The notes beneath the pieces were generated by a model. That model was not told the DNA's origin, did not search any database, and saw only the letters and a program-made list of their open reading frames with translations. A DNA stretch of 21,217 nt from CANHBY01 sp031376995. Its GTDB lineage: Bacteria; Pseudomonadota; Gammaproteobacteria; Burkholderiales; Burkholderiaceae_C. The position numbers and the translations under genes were made by a program. This document shows positions 7,089-15,211 of the stretch, in pieces; the stretch's first letter is position 1; every line of letters starts with the position of its first letter. The stretch spans positions 1-21,217 of the forward strand of contig JANMEO010000160.1 of assembly GCA_031376995.1 (NCBI GenBank), given 5' to 3'.

Positions 7089-9239
7089 TTAGCGATTGGG
7101 TTCGGCAAAAGGTTCTGCAGCAGGGATCGTCACGCTTTTTTCGTTGCCGAGCGTTGGTAAAACAGGTGCATCATTGATTGGGCTTAAAAAGCTCTTGGTG
7201 GGCTGGTTGCCTTGCTGTGTGGATCGGATCACGTCGTAGCGATCCATGGACAGTGCGTTGGCGGCTTCTTGGGTGCGAATGACCACAGGCCTTAAAAACA
7301 CCATCAAGTTAGACTTGCCGCGAGTGCGGTTGTTGCTCTTAAATAAATTGCCCAAAATGGGCAAATTGCCCAAGCCAGGCACTTTAGACTCACCGCCGTT
7401 GTACTCGTCTTTGAGCAAACCGCCCAACACCATGATTTGGCCATCGTCAACCACAACCGTGGTCTCAATCGTGCTCTTGTCAGTGGTTACCCCTTGGGCG
7501 CCATTGGCCACTACCGATGAGTTTTCTTGGTAGATGGTCATGCGAACGGTCCCAGCCTCGCCAATTTGGGGCTTGACACGCAACACCAAGCCAACGTCCT
7601 TGCGATCAATCGATTGAAGGGGGTTGGCATTGATGCCCGACGATGATTGCTGAAAGCCAGAAATAATCGGTATGTTTTGCCCGATCACAATTTTGGCTTC
7701 TTCGTTGTCTAGTGCGACCAAGTTTGGCGTTGATAAAACATTAGCCTCGGCATTGACCTCTAAGAAATTTGCCAGAGCGGCCAGGGTGTATGCGCCGCTG
7801 TAACGCTTGATCACACCCAGGTTCAGGCCCTTGCCAAGGCTCAGTGCTTCAGGGTTTTTGGTGCCCGCAGCCACAGAGATGGGCAAAATATTGCCACCGC
7901 CAGCATCAAAATTGGTGCCGCCCACCACGCCCACATTGTTGCCGTCGCTCTTGCCCAAAAGCCCTTGCCACTGAAAACCCACATCAGCGATCTTCTTACT
8001 GTCAACTTTGACAATCATCGACTCAATATAGACCTGTGCCCGACGCGAGTCGAGTTGGTCAATGACAGCCCGCAGCTGGCGGTACAAGGGCTCAGGCCCC
8101 GTGATGACCAACGAGTTGGTCGATGGGTCCGCTTGAATAAAGCCCCCGGTCGAGGGGCTCCCAGAGCTGCTGACTGGGGCACTAGCCTGATTTTGGCCGC
8201 CTGCCGCACCCTGGGCTGGTGCTGCGGCACTCGAGCTTTCAAAGCCAGAGCCGCCTCCACCTCCGCCCCCCCCCCCACCGCCGCTGCCACTGGGGGCATA
8301 TGCTGCACGCAGCACCGCAGCCAGCTTGGTAGCATCTGCATTCTTGAGGTAGACGACCCAAATATTGCCCATGCCACTGCCGGAGCCTTGGGCTGGCTTG
8401 TCAAGCTTGTAAATCAGGCTGCGCGTGCTTGCCAAGCGGGCTGAGTTGGGCGCCTTTACCAGCAGGGAGTTGCTCCTGGCATCGACCAGCACCGAAACAC
8501 CACCCCCTTGAGAACCAGGACCAGCAGGGTTGTCAGACATTTTCTGTACCATCGCTGCAAGATCAGTGGCCACGGCGTGCTTTAAGGGGATCACCTCAAC
8601 GTCGCCACTGGTCGAAGAGACGTCCATGGTTGCGATGATTTTGGCAATCCTTTGCAGATTATCGGCATAGTCAGTGATCACCAATGAGTTAGTGCCTGGA
8701 TTGGCATTAATGGTGTTGTTGGGGCTGATTAGTGGCCGAAGCACGGGGACCAAATTGTTGGCACTTTCGTGGTTGAGCGTAAAGATCTGCGTGATGATTT
8801 GATCGCCACGTTTGGAAACCCCAATTCCCACCGAAACGCTGTCCGTTTGCAGCTTGGCGTCAGCTTCAGGCACCACTTTGTACAAGCCCCCAGATTCGAC
8901 CACCGTAAAGCCCAGGCCACGCAGGGCTGCCAAATAATTGAGGTAAGCCTCTCGAGGCGATAGAGGTTGTTCGCTATAGACCGTGATGGTGCCTCTGACA
9001 CGCGGGTCAATGATGAACTGCTGCTTCAAAATCGCGCCCATGGCACGGCTGACGCCCTCGATGTCGGCATTCACGAAGTTCAGCGTGACCGGTTCGCCCT
9101 TGAACTTTTTTTCGGTCGCGGGCCCATTTTGCGAAAAAGCGTTCGGGCTGCCGCCGAGCAATGTGGCCAAGAGTAAGCTGGCCACCAACGCTGCGGCGAT
9201 CGCGTTGGGGCGGCATTGGAGGGATGATTGCGTTTTCAT
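7089..9239 (-). CDS. gspD: Type II secretion outer-membrane secretin GspD
   Basis: GspD forms the multimeric outer-membrane channel of the type II secretion system. The 716-residue protein starts with a signal peptide (hydrophobic core IAAALVASLLLATLLGG at 13-29, cleavage near AFSQ). It is followed by an N0 domain (VTLNFVNADIEGVSRAMGAI, about 51-115), three N1-N3 repeats with the T-N-S-L-V-I-T pattern (NPGTNSLVITDYA; ARSNSLLVKA; DPSTNSLVITGP), and the secretin core, which contains VPGLGNLPILGNLF and the V-x-L-x-P-x-V-I ending. The N3 linker has an unusual run of eleven glycines at about residues 318-328, encoded in part by a run of eleven G at 8266-8276. The C-terminal tail (about 80 residues after LRPVVIRT) is low-complexity. 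No separate pilotin gene is seen in the window. The start lies 2 bp after gspN. Confidence 0.95.
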   Translation of the reverse strand: MKTQSSLQCRPNAIAAALVASLLLATLLGGSPNAFSQNGPATEKKFKGEPVTLNFVNADIEGVSRAMGAILKQQFIIDPRVRGTITVYSEQPLSPREAYLNYLAALRGLGFTVVESGGLYKVVPEADAKLQTDSVSVGIGVSKRGDQIITQIFTLNHESANNLVPVLRPLISPNNTINANPGTNSLVITDYADNLQRIAKIIATMDVSSTSGDVEVIPLKHAVATDLAAMVQKMSDNPAGPGSQGGGVSVLVDARSNSLLVKAPNSARLASTRSLIYKLDKPAQGSGSGMGNIWVVYLKNADATKLAAVLRAAYAPSGSGGGGGGGGGGGSGFESSSAAAPAQGAAGGQNQASAPVSSSGSPSTGGFIQADPSTNSLVITGPEPLYRQLRAVIDQLDSRRAQVYIESMIVKVDSKKIADVGFQWQGLLGKSDGNNVGVVGGTNFDAGGGNILPISVAAGTKNPEALSLGKGLNLGVIKRYSGAYTLAALANFLEVNAEANVLSTPNLVALDNEEAKIVIGQNIPIISGFQQSSSGINANPLQSIDRKDVGLVLRVKPQIGEAGTVRMTIYQENSSVVANGAQGVTTDKSTIETTVVVDDGQIMVLGGLLKDEYNGGESKVPGLGNLPILGNLFKSNNRTRGKSNLMVFLRPVVIRTQEAANALSMDRYDVIRSTQQGNQPTKSFLSPINDAPVLPTLGNEKSVTIPAAEPFAEPNR
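8266..8276 (-). repeat. Eleven-base homopolymer (C on +, G in the coding strand) inside gspD
   Basis: Eleven consecutive C on the given strand lie inside the gspD glycine linker, at about codons 322-325. The neighbouring glycine codons use mixed third bases, so the run is not required by the amino acids. Runs of this length are slippage-prone and could switch gspD out of frame. Confidence 0.8.
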
Positions 9240-9241
9240 AC

Positions 9242-10129
9242 TTATCCGATCGAAATAACTGAGCGCGCACCGTCGCGCCGCCCGATGATATTGAGCAGGT
9301 TTTGGAGAGCCGCCTGATCTCGCTCGTTAGCGCTGGCCTCTCCGGTAAACCGCATGCCGTTGGCGCCCCACATGCCTGAGCCACTCAACTGCAAGGCGCC
9401 AGACAGTGTGCTCAATGCCAAGGCCGATCCGCCCGAGTCGCTTGCACCCTGAAGGGTTAACTGGTAGCTGCCCAAAGGCTGCAACGTTGAAAGTCGGGAA
9501 GAAATATTCTCCAAATTGAGTTGCGCTTGACCCGTAACGATCCAGCGTCCCTGCACAGACTCCAGAGTTAATCCGCTAGAGCTCAGCCGAATTGACCCTT
9601 GCAGCTGCAGCGTGTTCCAGGGCGTTCCCAAGCCCGTAAGCCAGCTACTGGGCCATTGGCCAATCCAACCCGTGCTTGACGGCACCAAGTTCAGTTTGAC
9701 CCGGCCAATGCCAGGCGTGATCTGTAGGGCTACTTGGCCATTCAAGCAACAGGCCTGAGATGCATGGATTTCAAGCCCTGACCTGTGAAATCCCAGTGTC
9801 CAATGAGCGCGACCAGGCAGGGCGCTGGCGTCACGGCTGCCAGCCCCGCCAGTCAATACAACCACTGCGCTGCCGTTCCAGATGGTTCCGCGTGCATCAG
9901 ACAGTATCAGATGCTGCTGGCTCAAAGAGCCCACCATGCTCGCGAGCCAACTGGCGGGTGCAAAGGCCACCAATCCCAACAAAGCCCCGGTCACAATGCC
10001 GGCAATGGCCCAACGACGGCCGGCATTGCGTGACTTGTCCCAAGCCAGCTCGGCAAGAGTTGAGTCTTTCCAGTCCAGCCCCGACTCTGTAGGCGCCCAG
10101 CGAGGCTGAGCCCGGCGCAGGCTAATCAT
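9242..10129 (-). CDS. gspN: Type II secretion protein GspN
   Basis: GspN is an accessory inner-membrane component of the type II secretion system, found only in some lineages. The 295-residue protein has one membrane segment near residues 40-63 (WAIAGIVTGALLGLVAFAPASWL). A large periplasmic part follows, with the signature L-S-D-A-R-G-T-I-W-N-G-S-A at about 75-88, typical of the T2SSN family. The remainder is beta-rich and serine/leucine-rich, as in the family, and ends with the common 'NLLNIIGRRDGARSVISIG' tail. The ATG overlaps the gspM stop in an ATGA, so translation is probably coupled. Orientation and position between gspM and gspD are those expected in betaproteobacterial gsp operons. 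Confidence 0.9.
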   Translation of the reverse strand: MISLRRAQPRWAPTESGLDWKDSTLAELAWDKSRNAGRRWAIAGIVTGALLGLVAFAPASWLASMVGSLSQQHLILSDARGTIWNGSAVVVLTGGAGSRDASALPGRAHWTLGFHRSGLEIHASQACCLNGQVALQITPGIGRVKLNLVPSSTGWIGQWPSSWLTGLGTPWNTLQLQGSIRLSSSGLTLESVQGRWIVTGQAQLNLENISSRLSTLQPLGSYQLTLQGASDSGGSALALSTLSGALQLSGSGMWGANGMRFTGEASANERDQAALQNLLNIIGRRDGARSVISIG

Positions 10130-10638
10130 GATGAGCTCCCCATGACCAATAAAATAGTGCCTGAATAACCTGTGATTGAGCGGTTGAGCTGGGCTTCCAG
10201 CGGGCGTGCTCGTGCGGCACTGCGCACTTCAAGCAACCACTCTTTGAGGGCCTCAGGGCTGGCGTTTATGAGGGTCAGTGTGATTCGGTCACCTTGAATC
10301 GTCACGCGCCCTTGTTGGCCCAGCCGATCTGTTGCCGATTGCATCGACGCTATAGCTTGAGTAGCTGATACCGGCGCAATGCCACGCAACTCACGACTCT
10401 CACCCATCATTCGATACATTTCTTGCAACTGCACTTCAAGCCGGTCTAGCTCGGCGGGTGCTTTTGCAAGGGTTTGGAGCGCTGGTTGAAGGGCAATTGC
10501 CCAGACTGAAAAAACCAAAATCAGGGCGCCGGTCAAGGACAAAGCCCGACGTTCGCGCAAACCCATGGCTTGCCAACGACCGAGCGCCTCTGTGATGACT
10601 TGGCTGGCAGCACTCTCAGGAGGGGAGGTTTGATTCAA
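10126..10638 (-). CDS. gspM: Type II secretion protein GspM
   Basis: GspM is a bitopic inner-membrane protein that binds and stabilises GspL and takes part in the platform. The 170-residue sequence has a cytoplasmic start, a charged WQAMGLRERRALSLTGA segment that precedes a single membrane helix (about 36-53, LTGALILVFSVWAIALQP), then a coiled-coil-like stretch (ELDRLEVQLQEMYRMM) and a C-terminal ferredoxin-like half with VTIQGDRITLTL. These are usual features of the family. The start codon is TTG at 10638, which overlaps the gspL stop as TTGA; no ATG is available nearby. The weak start codon implies dependence on translational coupling with gspL. The 3' end overlaps gspN by 4 bp. Confidence 0.92.
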   Translation of the reverse strand: MNQTSPPESAASQVITEALGRWQAMGLRERRALSLTGALILVFSVWAIALQPALQTLAKAPAELDRLEVQLQEMYRMMGESRELRGIAPVSATQAIASMQSATDRLGQQGRVTIQGDRITLTLINASPEALKEWLLEVRSAARARPLEAQLNRSITGYSGTILLVMGSSS

Positions 10639-11903
10639 CGGCTGGCTCCCATAGGCTGGTTGGACAAGCTGGTACGACTCAGGATGAGTCGCCCTTCGGC
10701 GGACTCCATTTGTAGGCCTTTGTTGAGGGTGGTGCGAAACTGTTCAAGTTGACTGTTGCTCCAACCGGCAGCCGCCAAGCTTAGGCGTCCATTTTTGAAT
10801 TGAAGATTATCAACGGGTGGAACCTCAGATGGCCATGCGCCAGCGGCAGCTTGCAGCAACGGCTCTAAATCATCTTCGCTGGGCTTGCCGGCCAAGACTT
10901 GCAACGCACTGAGCTCACGTTGCATTTGCAACGGGGCATCTAAAACGCTGCGAACTTGAGGAAACGTGGTTTTCAAAACGGTGGTCAGCGCTTCTTTTCG
11001 CGCTTTAATCTCAGCCTGTTGGCGCCATGCCCAAAGATTCAGCCCCATCACCTGTAACAGTGCCAAGCTGATCAACCCAAAGCGCACAGGGCGCCAATGG
11101 GGGGCCAGAAATTGGCGCCACAAATCACGTGCGGCTCTCAGGCCTTTGCTTTTGCGTGCCAAACTGAACTGGCGCAAATTCCACAATGTTCGTGAGGCCT
11201 GCAGCAGTCTGAAGGGCGCTGACATGACATTGATCGGCATCCCTAGCCACTTTTCAGATTCTAGGGCGGCGCTGGGAGTGGTGGTCCAGCGGGTTCCGGG
11301 GGGACCAGGGCGCTGGACCAACGAGCGTGCCAACGAGCCTCGCAGCTGCATGACGGCAACGCCGCCAGAGTGAGACCAACTCAAAGTTAAGTCTGAGTCA
11401 AAGCGACCTTCGGGATCAGGTTCTTCGGCAAAATGCCCACTTGGCACTTCGTCAGGCCAGATGGCTGGCACCACACGATCCACAAACACTTGAGCACGCT
11501 CCAGGCTATGAAGCTCATGGGTTAACCAAGGCAAGTGCACCGCCGCGATCCAAGTGGGGTGTCCGGCTGTGGCTTGCGGTTCAACTGCCAACAAGGTGTT
11601 TTCAGCATCTTCGAGCAGCGCCTCTTCCAAAACACCTATGAGGGCTGCAGCCAGGCGGGCTTTGGGGGCTTTGGGCAGCGTGATGCGATGCCAGCCAACG
11701 TCAGCGTCAGCCAAAACTGCCACAACAGAGTCGGCCTTGGGCAGCAAAGATGCAACACAACGGCCTTGCGACACAAGATCAAAGCCATCATGGGTAACGG
11801 CGTAAGAGTATTCCTGATTGCTCAGGTCGGCTTCAGTCAAAATACCTTGACTGCGGGCATGCTGCCTCTGACGAGGTGGTAACTGAATGACTAATACAGA
11901 CAT
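10635..11903 (-). CDS. gspL: Type II secretion inner-membrane protein GspL
   Basis: GspL links the cytoplasmic ATPase GspE to the membrane platform. In this 422-residue protein, residues 1-245 form the actin-like cytoplasmic domain that binds GspE; this region includes the conserved P-K-A-P...L-x-x-A-L-x-G-V-L-E-E stretch (residues 76-93). One membrane helix lies at about 274-296 (FGLISLALLQVMGLNLWAW), and a periplasmic ferredoxin-like domain with an L-x-x-L-x-x-L helix follows. This is the canonical order. The gene is followed by gspM with a 4-bp overlap. It is preceded by a 119-bp gap after gspK, larger than other gaps in the operon except that between gspH and gspI, and a candidate internal promoter lies there. 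Start ATG 11903 begins MSVLVIQLPPR, typical of betaproteobacterial GspL. Confidence 0.92.
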   Translation of the reverse strand: MSVLVIQLPPRQRQHARSQGILTEADLSNQEYSYAVTHDGFDLVSQGRCVASLLPKADSVVAVLADADVGWHRITLPKAPKARLAAALIGVLEEALLEDAENTLLAVEPQATAGHPTWIAAVHLPWLTHELHSLERAQVFVDRVVPAIWPDEVPSGHFAEEPDPEGRFDSDLTLSWSHSGGVAVMQLRGSLARSLVQRPGPPGTRWTTTPSAALESEKWLGMPINVMSAPFRLLQASRTLWNLRQFSLARKSKGLRAARDLWRQFLAPHWRPVRFGLISLALLQVMGLNLWAWRQQAEIKARKEALTTVLKTTFPQVRSVLDAPLQMQRELSALQVLAGKPSEDDLEPLLQAAAGAWPSEVPPVDNLQFKNGRLSLAAAGWSNSQLEQFRTTLNKGLQMESAEGRLILSRTSLSNQPMGASR

Positions 11904-11956
11904 AACTCAGGTTTTAATGCAAAAGTTGAGGCTTGATTGTAGGCATGCTAAGCTTT

Positions 11957-11985
11957 ATTTAACTGAGAAATGCTTGCTGAATCAA
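11957..11985 (-). promoter_or_regulatory. Candidate internal promoter before gspL
   Basis: On the minus strand TTGATT (11980-11985) and TTAAAT (11957-11962) are separated by 17 bp. Each matches four of six consensus positions. They lie in the AT-rich 119-bp gap between gspK and gspL, about 54 bp before the gspL ATG. The gap sequence is otherwise without a gene. The match is modest and the promoter is inferred. Confidence 0.3.
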
Positions 11986-12022
11986 TCACTTACATTTTTA
12001 GAATTCGGGAAAATACCCGTTT

Positions 12023-13069
12023 TCATGATAAATCACTGCTGCTAATCAATTCTGTGTGCAATGGCTCGACCCTGGTTCCAGACCCAGCCCCTGGGCCTGT
12101 TCGGCGGACCAAAGTTCGCAGCTCTATGGCTCTGTCTTTCAGTCGTATGCGTCCTCGTGTTTCAAAAAACTGAGACTTAAAATCCACCCGATCAGGGTTG
12201 AGTATCAAACTGCTAGGCAGCTGGTTTTTTACATCATCCAGGTTTTTAAACGGCGTTTTCTGGCGTATTTGAACCAGTCTCTCAGCTGTGCCTATGTCCA
12301 GACCCTCCACCGAAGCGGCCAGCACTTCACGACTTGCTGTGTTCAGATTGACTTTGGTTGGGGTGGGTAGCAAAACCACAAAAGGTTCGATGCGTCGAAT
12401 CGTTTCAGCCTTAAGGCCAAACCACATCAGCTGCTGCAAAGAGTGCGGCATGACAGATAAATTCGACTTTTCGAGGACAACTACTGGCTGGGCACTGTTA
12501 GGTGGCCTGTTGGGGTCTGGCGGGGGCGCTGGGGGGGTAGGGATGCTGCCTTCGATGCTTTTGGCAATCAGGGTCGCCAACTCTCGCGACACATTGATGT
12601 GCTCAAACAGGGTTTGCAGCACCCGCAGCTCTTTGGGGTCAATGACACCCTCTTTGTTGACCAAATTGCGCAGGTTGTAGCGGGCCTGAGCATCAGAGAT
12701 GCTGCCTGACAAAAATGCTTCCAGATCAACATCGGTATTGTTTTTGTCTGCGGCCAAAAACGTCGACAGTCGGGCTTCGGCCAGGGGCACTGCCCAAGGC
12801 TCACCCAGGTGATCGGGGCCACCATTGCGCGCATCTTCACGCAAAATCAGTCGCGCCCAGTCGAGCGCTGCCATCAAAAGCCAATCAGATTGCGCGCGCG
12901 CACGTTCAGCGACCTCCACCTGAACAGCTCGCCACTGTTGCCAAACCATGGCGGCTGTCATTGTTGAGATCAATGCCACGATCATCATGGCCATTAACAA
13001 GGCGGCGCCTGAGGTGCTGCTGCGTTGACTCGGCTTGCGCTGCCGAAACAATGGCCGACTTATTGCCAT
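12023..13069 (-). CDS. gspK: Type II secretion minor pseudopilin GspK
   Basis: GspK is the large minor pseudopilin that caps the pseudopilus tip with GspI and GspJ. The 348-residue protein starts with a short basic leader, and a prepilin-type hydrophobic helix (SGAALLMAMMIVALISTMTAAMV) begins at residue 20. The conserved 'G-x-A-L-L' cleavage context is typical of GspK rather than the usual F-T-L-I-E. The globular part has the GspK signature 'D-A-R-x-N-L-R-N-L' (DAQARYNLRNLV) and the KVNLNTASREVLAA helix-hairpin-helix-like region followed by PFKNLDDV. A proline-rich insert (PTPPAPPPDPNRPPNSAQP, about 185-203) looks like a flexible loop. It overlaps gspJ by 10 bp. Confidence 0.92.
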   Translation of the reverse strand: MAISRPLFRQRKPSQRSSTSGAALLMAMMIVALISTMTAAMVWQQWRAVQVEVAERARAQSDWLLMAALDWARLILREDARNGGPDHLGEPWAVPLAEARLSTFLAADKNNTDVDLEAFLSGSISDAQARYNLRNLVNKEGVIDPKELRVLQTLFEHINVSRELATLIAKSIEGSIPTPPAPPPDPNRPPNSAQPVVVLEKSNLSVMPHSLQQLMWFGLKAETIRRIEPFVVLLPTPTKVNLNTASREVLAASVEGLDIGTAERLVQIRQKTPFKNLDDVKNQLPSSLILNPDRVDFKSQFFETRGRIRLKDRAIELRTLVRRTGPGAGSGTRVEPLHTELISSSDLS

Positions 13070-13725
13070 GTCGGGCCCAGTGCGATATCTCTGGTTAATG
13101 CGCCATTGAGCCCACTACCCTGTGCAAACGTTATCACTAGTCGCACGCCTTCTGGCAAAGCCTCTGAGTTGGATGAGATGGCATCACCGCTGGACTGCGC
13201 ATTACTCCATCCATTGCCTCTGAAAAAGTAAATCTGCCACTGGGAGATGCCTGCCAGGGTTTGCAATTGGCCTGGTTCTGTACCAACAAACTGAAAGCTG
13301 TTCATCCCTGTGTCGATCAGATCGAACAAGTTGGATGAGGCGGGGCTCGTCCAGCGCAGCAGCTTCTTGTGCCCCGGCACCGATCCAGGTCGTAGCGACC
13401 AGTTCACCCATTGGAGCCCTTGGTTGGTTTTGCGAATGAGCCTTAGCGTATTACCGTCGAAACTTAAGGGGGGCAAAGTGTCAATGGCTGGGCTATCAGG
13501 AATTCTTGTCTCTTGAATAGACTTCAAGTCTTGCTCCCACTGGGAAAGTACCGTGTTCACGAGCAAGGTTTGGTCGAGCCGTGATTGGCTAAAGTCACGT
13601 GTTCGTACGATGCTGTCTACACCCTGCCAAGCCATGATGGCCAAAATTGACATGATCGTCATTGCCACCAAAACCTCAATCAGCGTAAAGCCACTAAGTT
13701 GGCGAGAAAAGTTATTGGACATCAT
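13060..13725 (-). CDS. gspJ: Type II secretion minor pseudopilin GspJ
   Basis: GspJ is a minor pseudopilin of the pseudopilus tip complex (GspI-J-K). The 221-residue protein carries the prepilin cleavage motif at residues 11-18 (SGFTLIEV): glycine before the cut, phenylalanine as the new N-terminus, and glutamate at +5. The standard hydrophobic helix follows, VLVAMTIMSILAIMAWQGVD. Two adjacent ATGs (13725, 13722) open the frame and the first is chosen. It starts 3 bp after the gspI stop and ends overlapping gspK, which indicates tight operon packing. Length is normal for GspJ. Confidence 0.93.
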   Translation of the reverse strand: MMSNNFSRQLSGFTLIEVLVAMTIMSILAIMAWQGVDSIVRTRDFSQSRLDQTLLVNTVLSQWEQDLKSIQETRIPDSPAIDTLPPLSFDGNTLRLIRKTNQGLQWVNWSLRPGSVPGHKKLLRWTSPASSNLFDLIDTGMNSFQFVGTEPGQLQTLAGISQWQIYFFRGNGWSNAQSSGDAISSNSEALPEGVRLVITFAQGSGLNGALTRDIALGPTWQ

Positions 13726-13728
13726 GGA

Positions 13729-14100
13729 TTAAAAACGCGGCTGCACGGTGGACAGTGACAACACCAATTGCCCTTGGGGATTAAAGATCTTGGCTTCTAC
13801 CCTTCGAAAATTGGGGTTGGGTGTTGGGCGAATTTCTTGCTTGCCCATATAAGTCGTGCCTAGCTGCTCACAATCGAACTCACTGTCGCCCACTGAGGGG
13901 TAAACCCTGGCCAGTCTGAGCGAGGTTAGCTGGTTGGTTGCGCACCATTGGGCTTGGCTGATTTCTTCAAGGCGCACAGCATTGTTGGTCAAAGAGCCAG
14001 CCACCTGGATCCCCGCAGCCAAAGTCACCGCAGTAATAGCCAGCGCGACCAATACCTCGATCAGCGTGAAACCTTGAGAGTTGGGGGGGGCGTGTGCCAT
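13729..14100 (-). CDS. gspI: Type II secretion minor pseudopilin GspI
   Basis: GspI is the minor pseudopilin that nucleates the pseudopilus tip complex. The 123-residue product has the prepilin motif QGFTLIEVLVAL at residues 9-20, with glutamate at +5 of the mature protein, and then a hydrophobic helix. The sequence LEEISQAQWCATNQLTSLRLAR and the later 'V.A.V...G..V..L' strand are typical of the family. The leader of nine residues contains A-P-P, encoded by a run of eight C (14083-14090) at codons 4-6. Slippage there would abolish the gene product. The gene follows gspH after an untypical 118-bp gap. Confidence 0.93.
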   Translation of the reverse strand: MAHAPPNSQGFTLIEVLVALAITAVTLAAGIQVAGSLTNNAVRLEEISQAQWCATNQLTSLRLARVYPSVGDSEFDCEQLGTTYMGKQEIRPTPNPNFRRVEAKIFNPQGQLVLSLSTVQPRF

Positions 14101-14174
14101 GCTTCAATCTGAGTTCAATGGGGCAAATGTGTTACTTCGACCGCGCTGCGTAGGGCAGTAAGGGGAGTTGGTGG

Positions 14175-14191
14175 GTTCAATTGAATTGAAC
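14175..14191. promoter_or_regulatory. 17-bp palindrome in the gspH-gspI gap
   Basis: GTTCAATTGAATTGAAC is a perfect 8-bp inverted repeat around one central base, located in the 118-bp spacer between gspH and gspI. No gene or recognisable terminator U-run lies there. It could be an operator or a small RNA hairpin that affects expression of distal pseudopilins. Its function is unknown. Confidence 0.35.
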
Positions 14192-14218
14192 GGCTGGTTT
14201 GACTGACTACTTCGGCAA

Positions 14219-14725
14219 CTACTGAGGTGATCTTGAGGTTCGGGCGTCAAGCGTCAGGGGGGAGTCAGTGTCCACCACGGCAAACACTGACAGGCCGTCT
14301 GTCTGAATTGTCAGGGCTTGTTTGTCAAGCCGAAGAATGAGGCGCTGTGGGCCAATCACGGGCTCAGGCCCCAGTATCAGCTCCTTGGCGCCAGAGACTT
14401 CTGCGGTGACAGTAGGCTCGAGCCATTGCGTGGGCATGTCACTCGAGGGTGGCAGCCCATTGAAACGGAAATCAATGTGCTCGGGAATGCTCGGATCTCG
14501 TGCGATAGGCGCCCATGTCACCGCAACCCCTGAAGCCCTTGACTCGGTGCGTGCCGCATCAAGCAGGGCCACCAAACGCGAGGCTTCGCGTTCAAGTCGG
14601 GTTGCGGCTGGGTCTCGCAAGGCCAAACTCACTGCTGAGGCGCCGATCGCGATCACAGCAAGAACCACCAACAACTCAATCATGGTGAAGCCGCGTTGCG
14701 GCATAGGCTTGTCGCAGGACTGCAT
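14219..14725 (-). CDS. gspH: Type II secretion minor pseudopilin GspH
   Basis: GspH is a minor pseudopilin that links the GspI-J-K tip to the GspG fibre. The 168-residue protein starts MQSCDKPMPQRGFTMIELLVVLAVIAIGASA: a short leader, then the G-F-T-M-I-E-L prepilin cleavage site with glutamate at +5, then the hydrophobic helix. The C-terminal half carries the expected beta-strand domain (LILRLDKQALTIQTDGLSVF). The start ATG at 14725 has AGGG upstream. An inner ATG (MPQRGF, eight codons in) could also serve and would give the shorter leader. It begins 30 bp after gspG. Confidence 0.9.
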   Translation of the reverse strand: MQSCDKPMPQRGFTMIELLVVLAVIAIGASAVSLALRDPAATRLEREASRLVALLDAARTESRASGVAVTWAPIARDPSIPEHIDFRFNGLPPSSDMPTQWLEPTVTAEVSGAKELILGPEPVIGPQRLILRLDKQALTIQTDGLSVFAVVDTDSPLTLDARTSRSPQ

Positions 14726-14755
14726 ATAGAACCCTTGATGTTCAGGAGGCTCGTG

Positions 14756-15211
14756 TCATTGCCACGAACCAATTTCAGCATTGCGGCCATCGCCGCCAGC
14801 AACCCCATCCTCGCCCAAGCTGTAGACATCGATGTCGCCCTTAACTCCGGGGTTGGCATATTGGTAGGGGTTTTTCCAGGGGTCGGAGGGCAGTTTATCG
14901 AGATAAGGCTTCCAGTTAGGGGGGATGGTACCCGTGCTGGGTTTGGCCACCAAGGCTTGGAGCCCCTGTTCACTGCTGGGGAAGCGTTGGTTGTCTAATT
15001 TGTACAATTTCAGTGCTTGCATGAGATTGTTCACATCAGTTTTTGCGGCAGTGACCCTTGCATCAGCCGCGCGGTCGAGCACATTGGGCACAATCAGGGC
15101 AGCCAGCATGCCGATAATGACCAGCACAACCATCAGCTCAATCAAGGTAAACCCCAGGTGGCGGTGAGATTGCTTTGGGCTGTGTGACAAAGGAGCAGTT
15201 AATTGAATCAT
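14756..15211 (-). CDS. gspG: Type II secretion major pseudopilin GspG
   Basis: GspG polymerises into the pseudopilus that pushes substrates through GspD. The 151-residue prepilin has the leader MIQLTAPLSHSPKQSHRHLG, the G-F-T-L-I-E-L-M-V-V-L motif, a long hydrophobic helix, and the highly conserved globular core. That core includes DNQRFPSSEQGLQALV, DPWKNPYQY and the calcium-binding-loop-like DIDVYSLGEDGVAGGDG, as in characterised GspG proteins. It is the first gene of the minus-strand operon and so lies closest to the divergent gspC. The 20-residue leader is longer than the 6-10 residues of many GspG proteins. Confidence 0.97.
   Translation of the reverse strand: MIQLTAPLSHSPKQSHRHLGFTLIELMVVLVIIGMLAALIVPNVLDRAADARVTAAKTDVNNLMQALKLYKLDNQRFPSSEQGLQALVAKPSTGTIPPNWKPYLDKLPSDPWKNPYQYANPGVKGDIDVYSLGEDGVAGGDGRNAEIGSWQ

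Noticed and set aside
7070..7108. TTG start of gspE overlapping gspD
   Set aside because: No ribosome binding site, atypical N-terminus; the ATG at 7069 fits the family.
7965..8444. 159-codon plus-strand frame inside gspD
   Set aside because: Antisense shadow of the secretin gene; composition mirrors gspD codons.
12006..12023. CGGG-AAAATA-CCCG-TTTT hairpin at the end of gspK as a terminator
   Set aside because: The T-run follows it only on the plus strand, while the flanking genes run on the minus strand; the stem has only four pairs.
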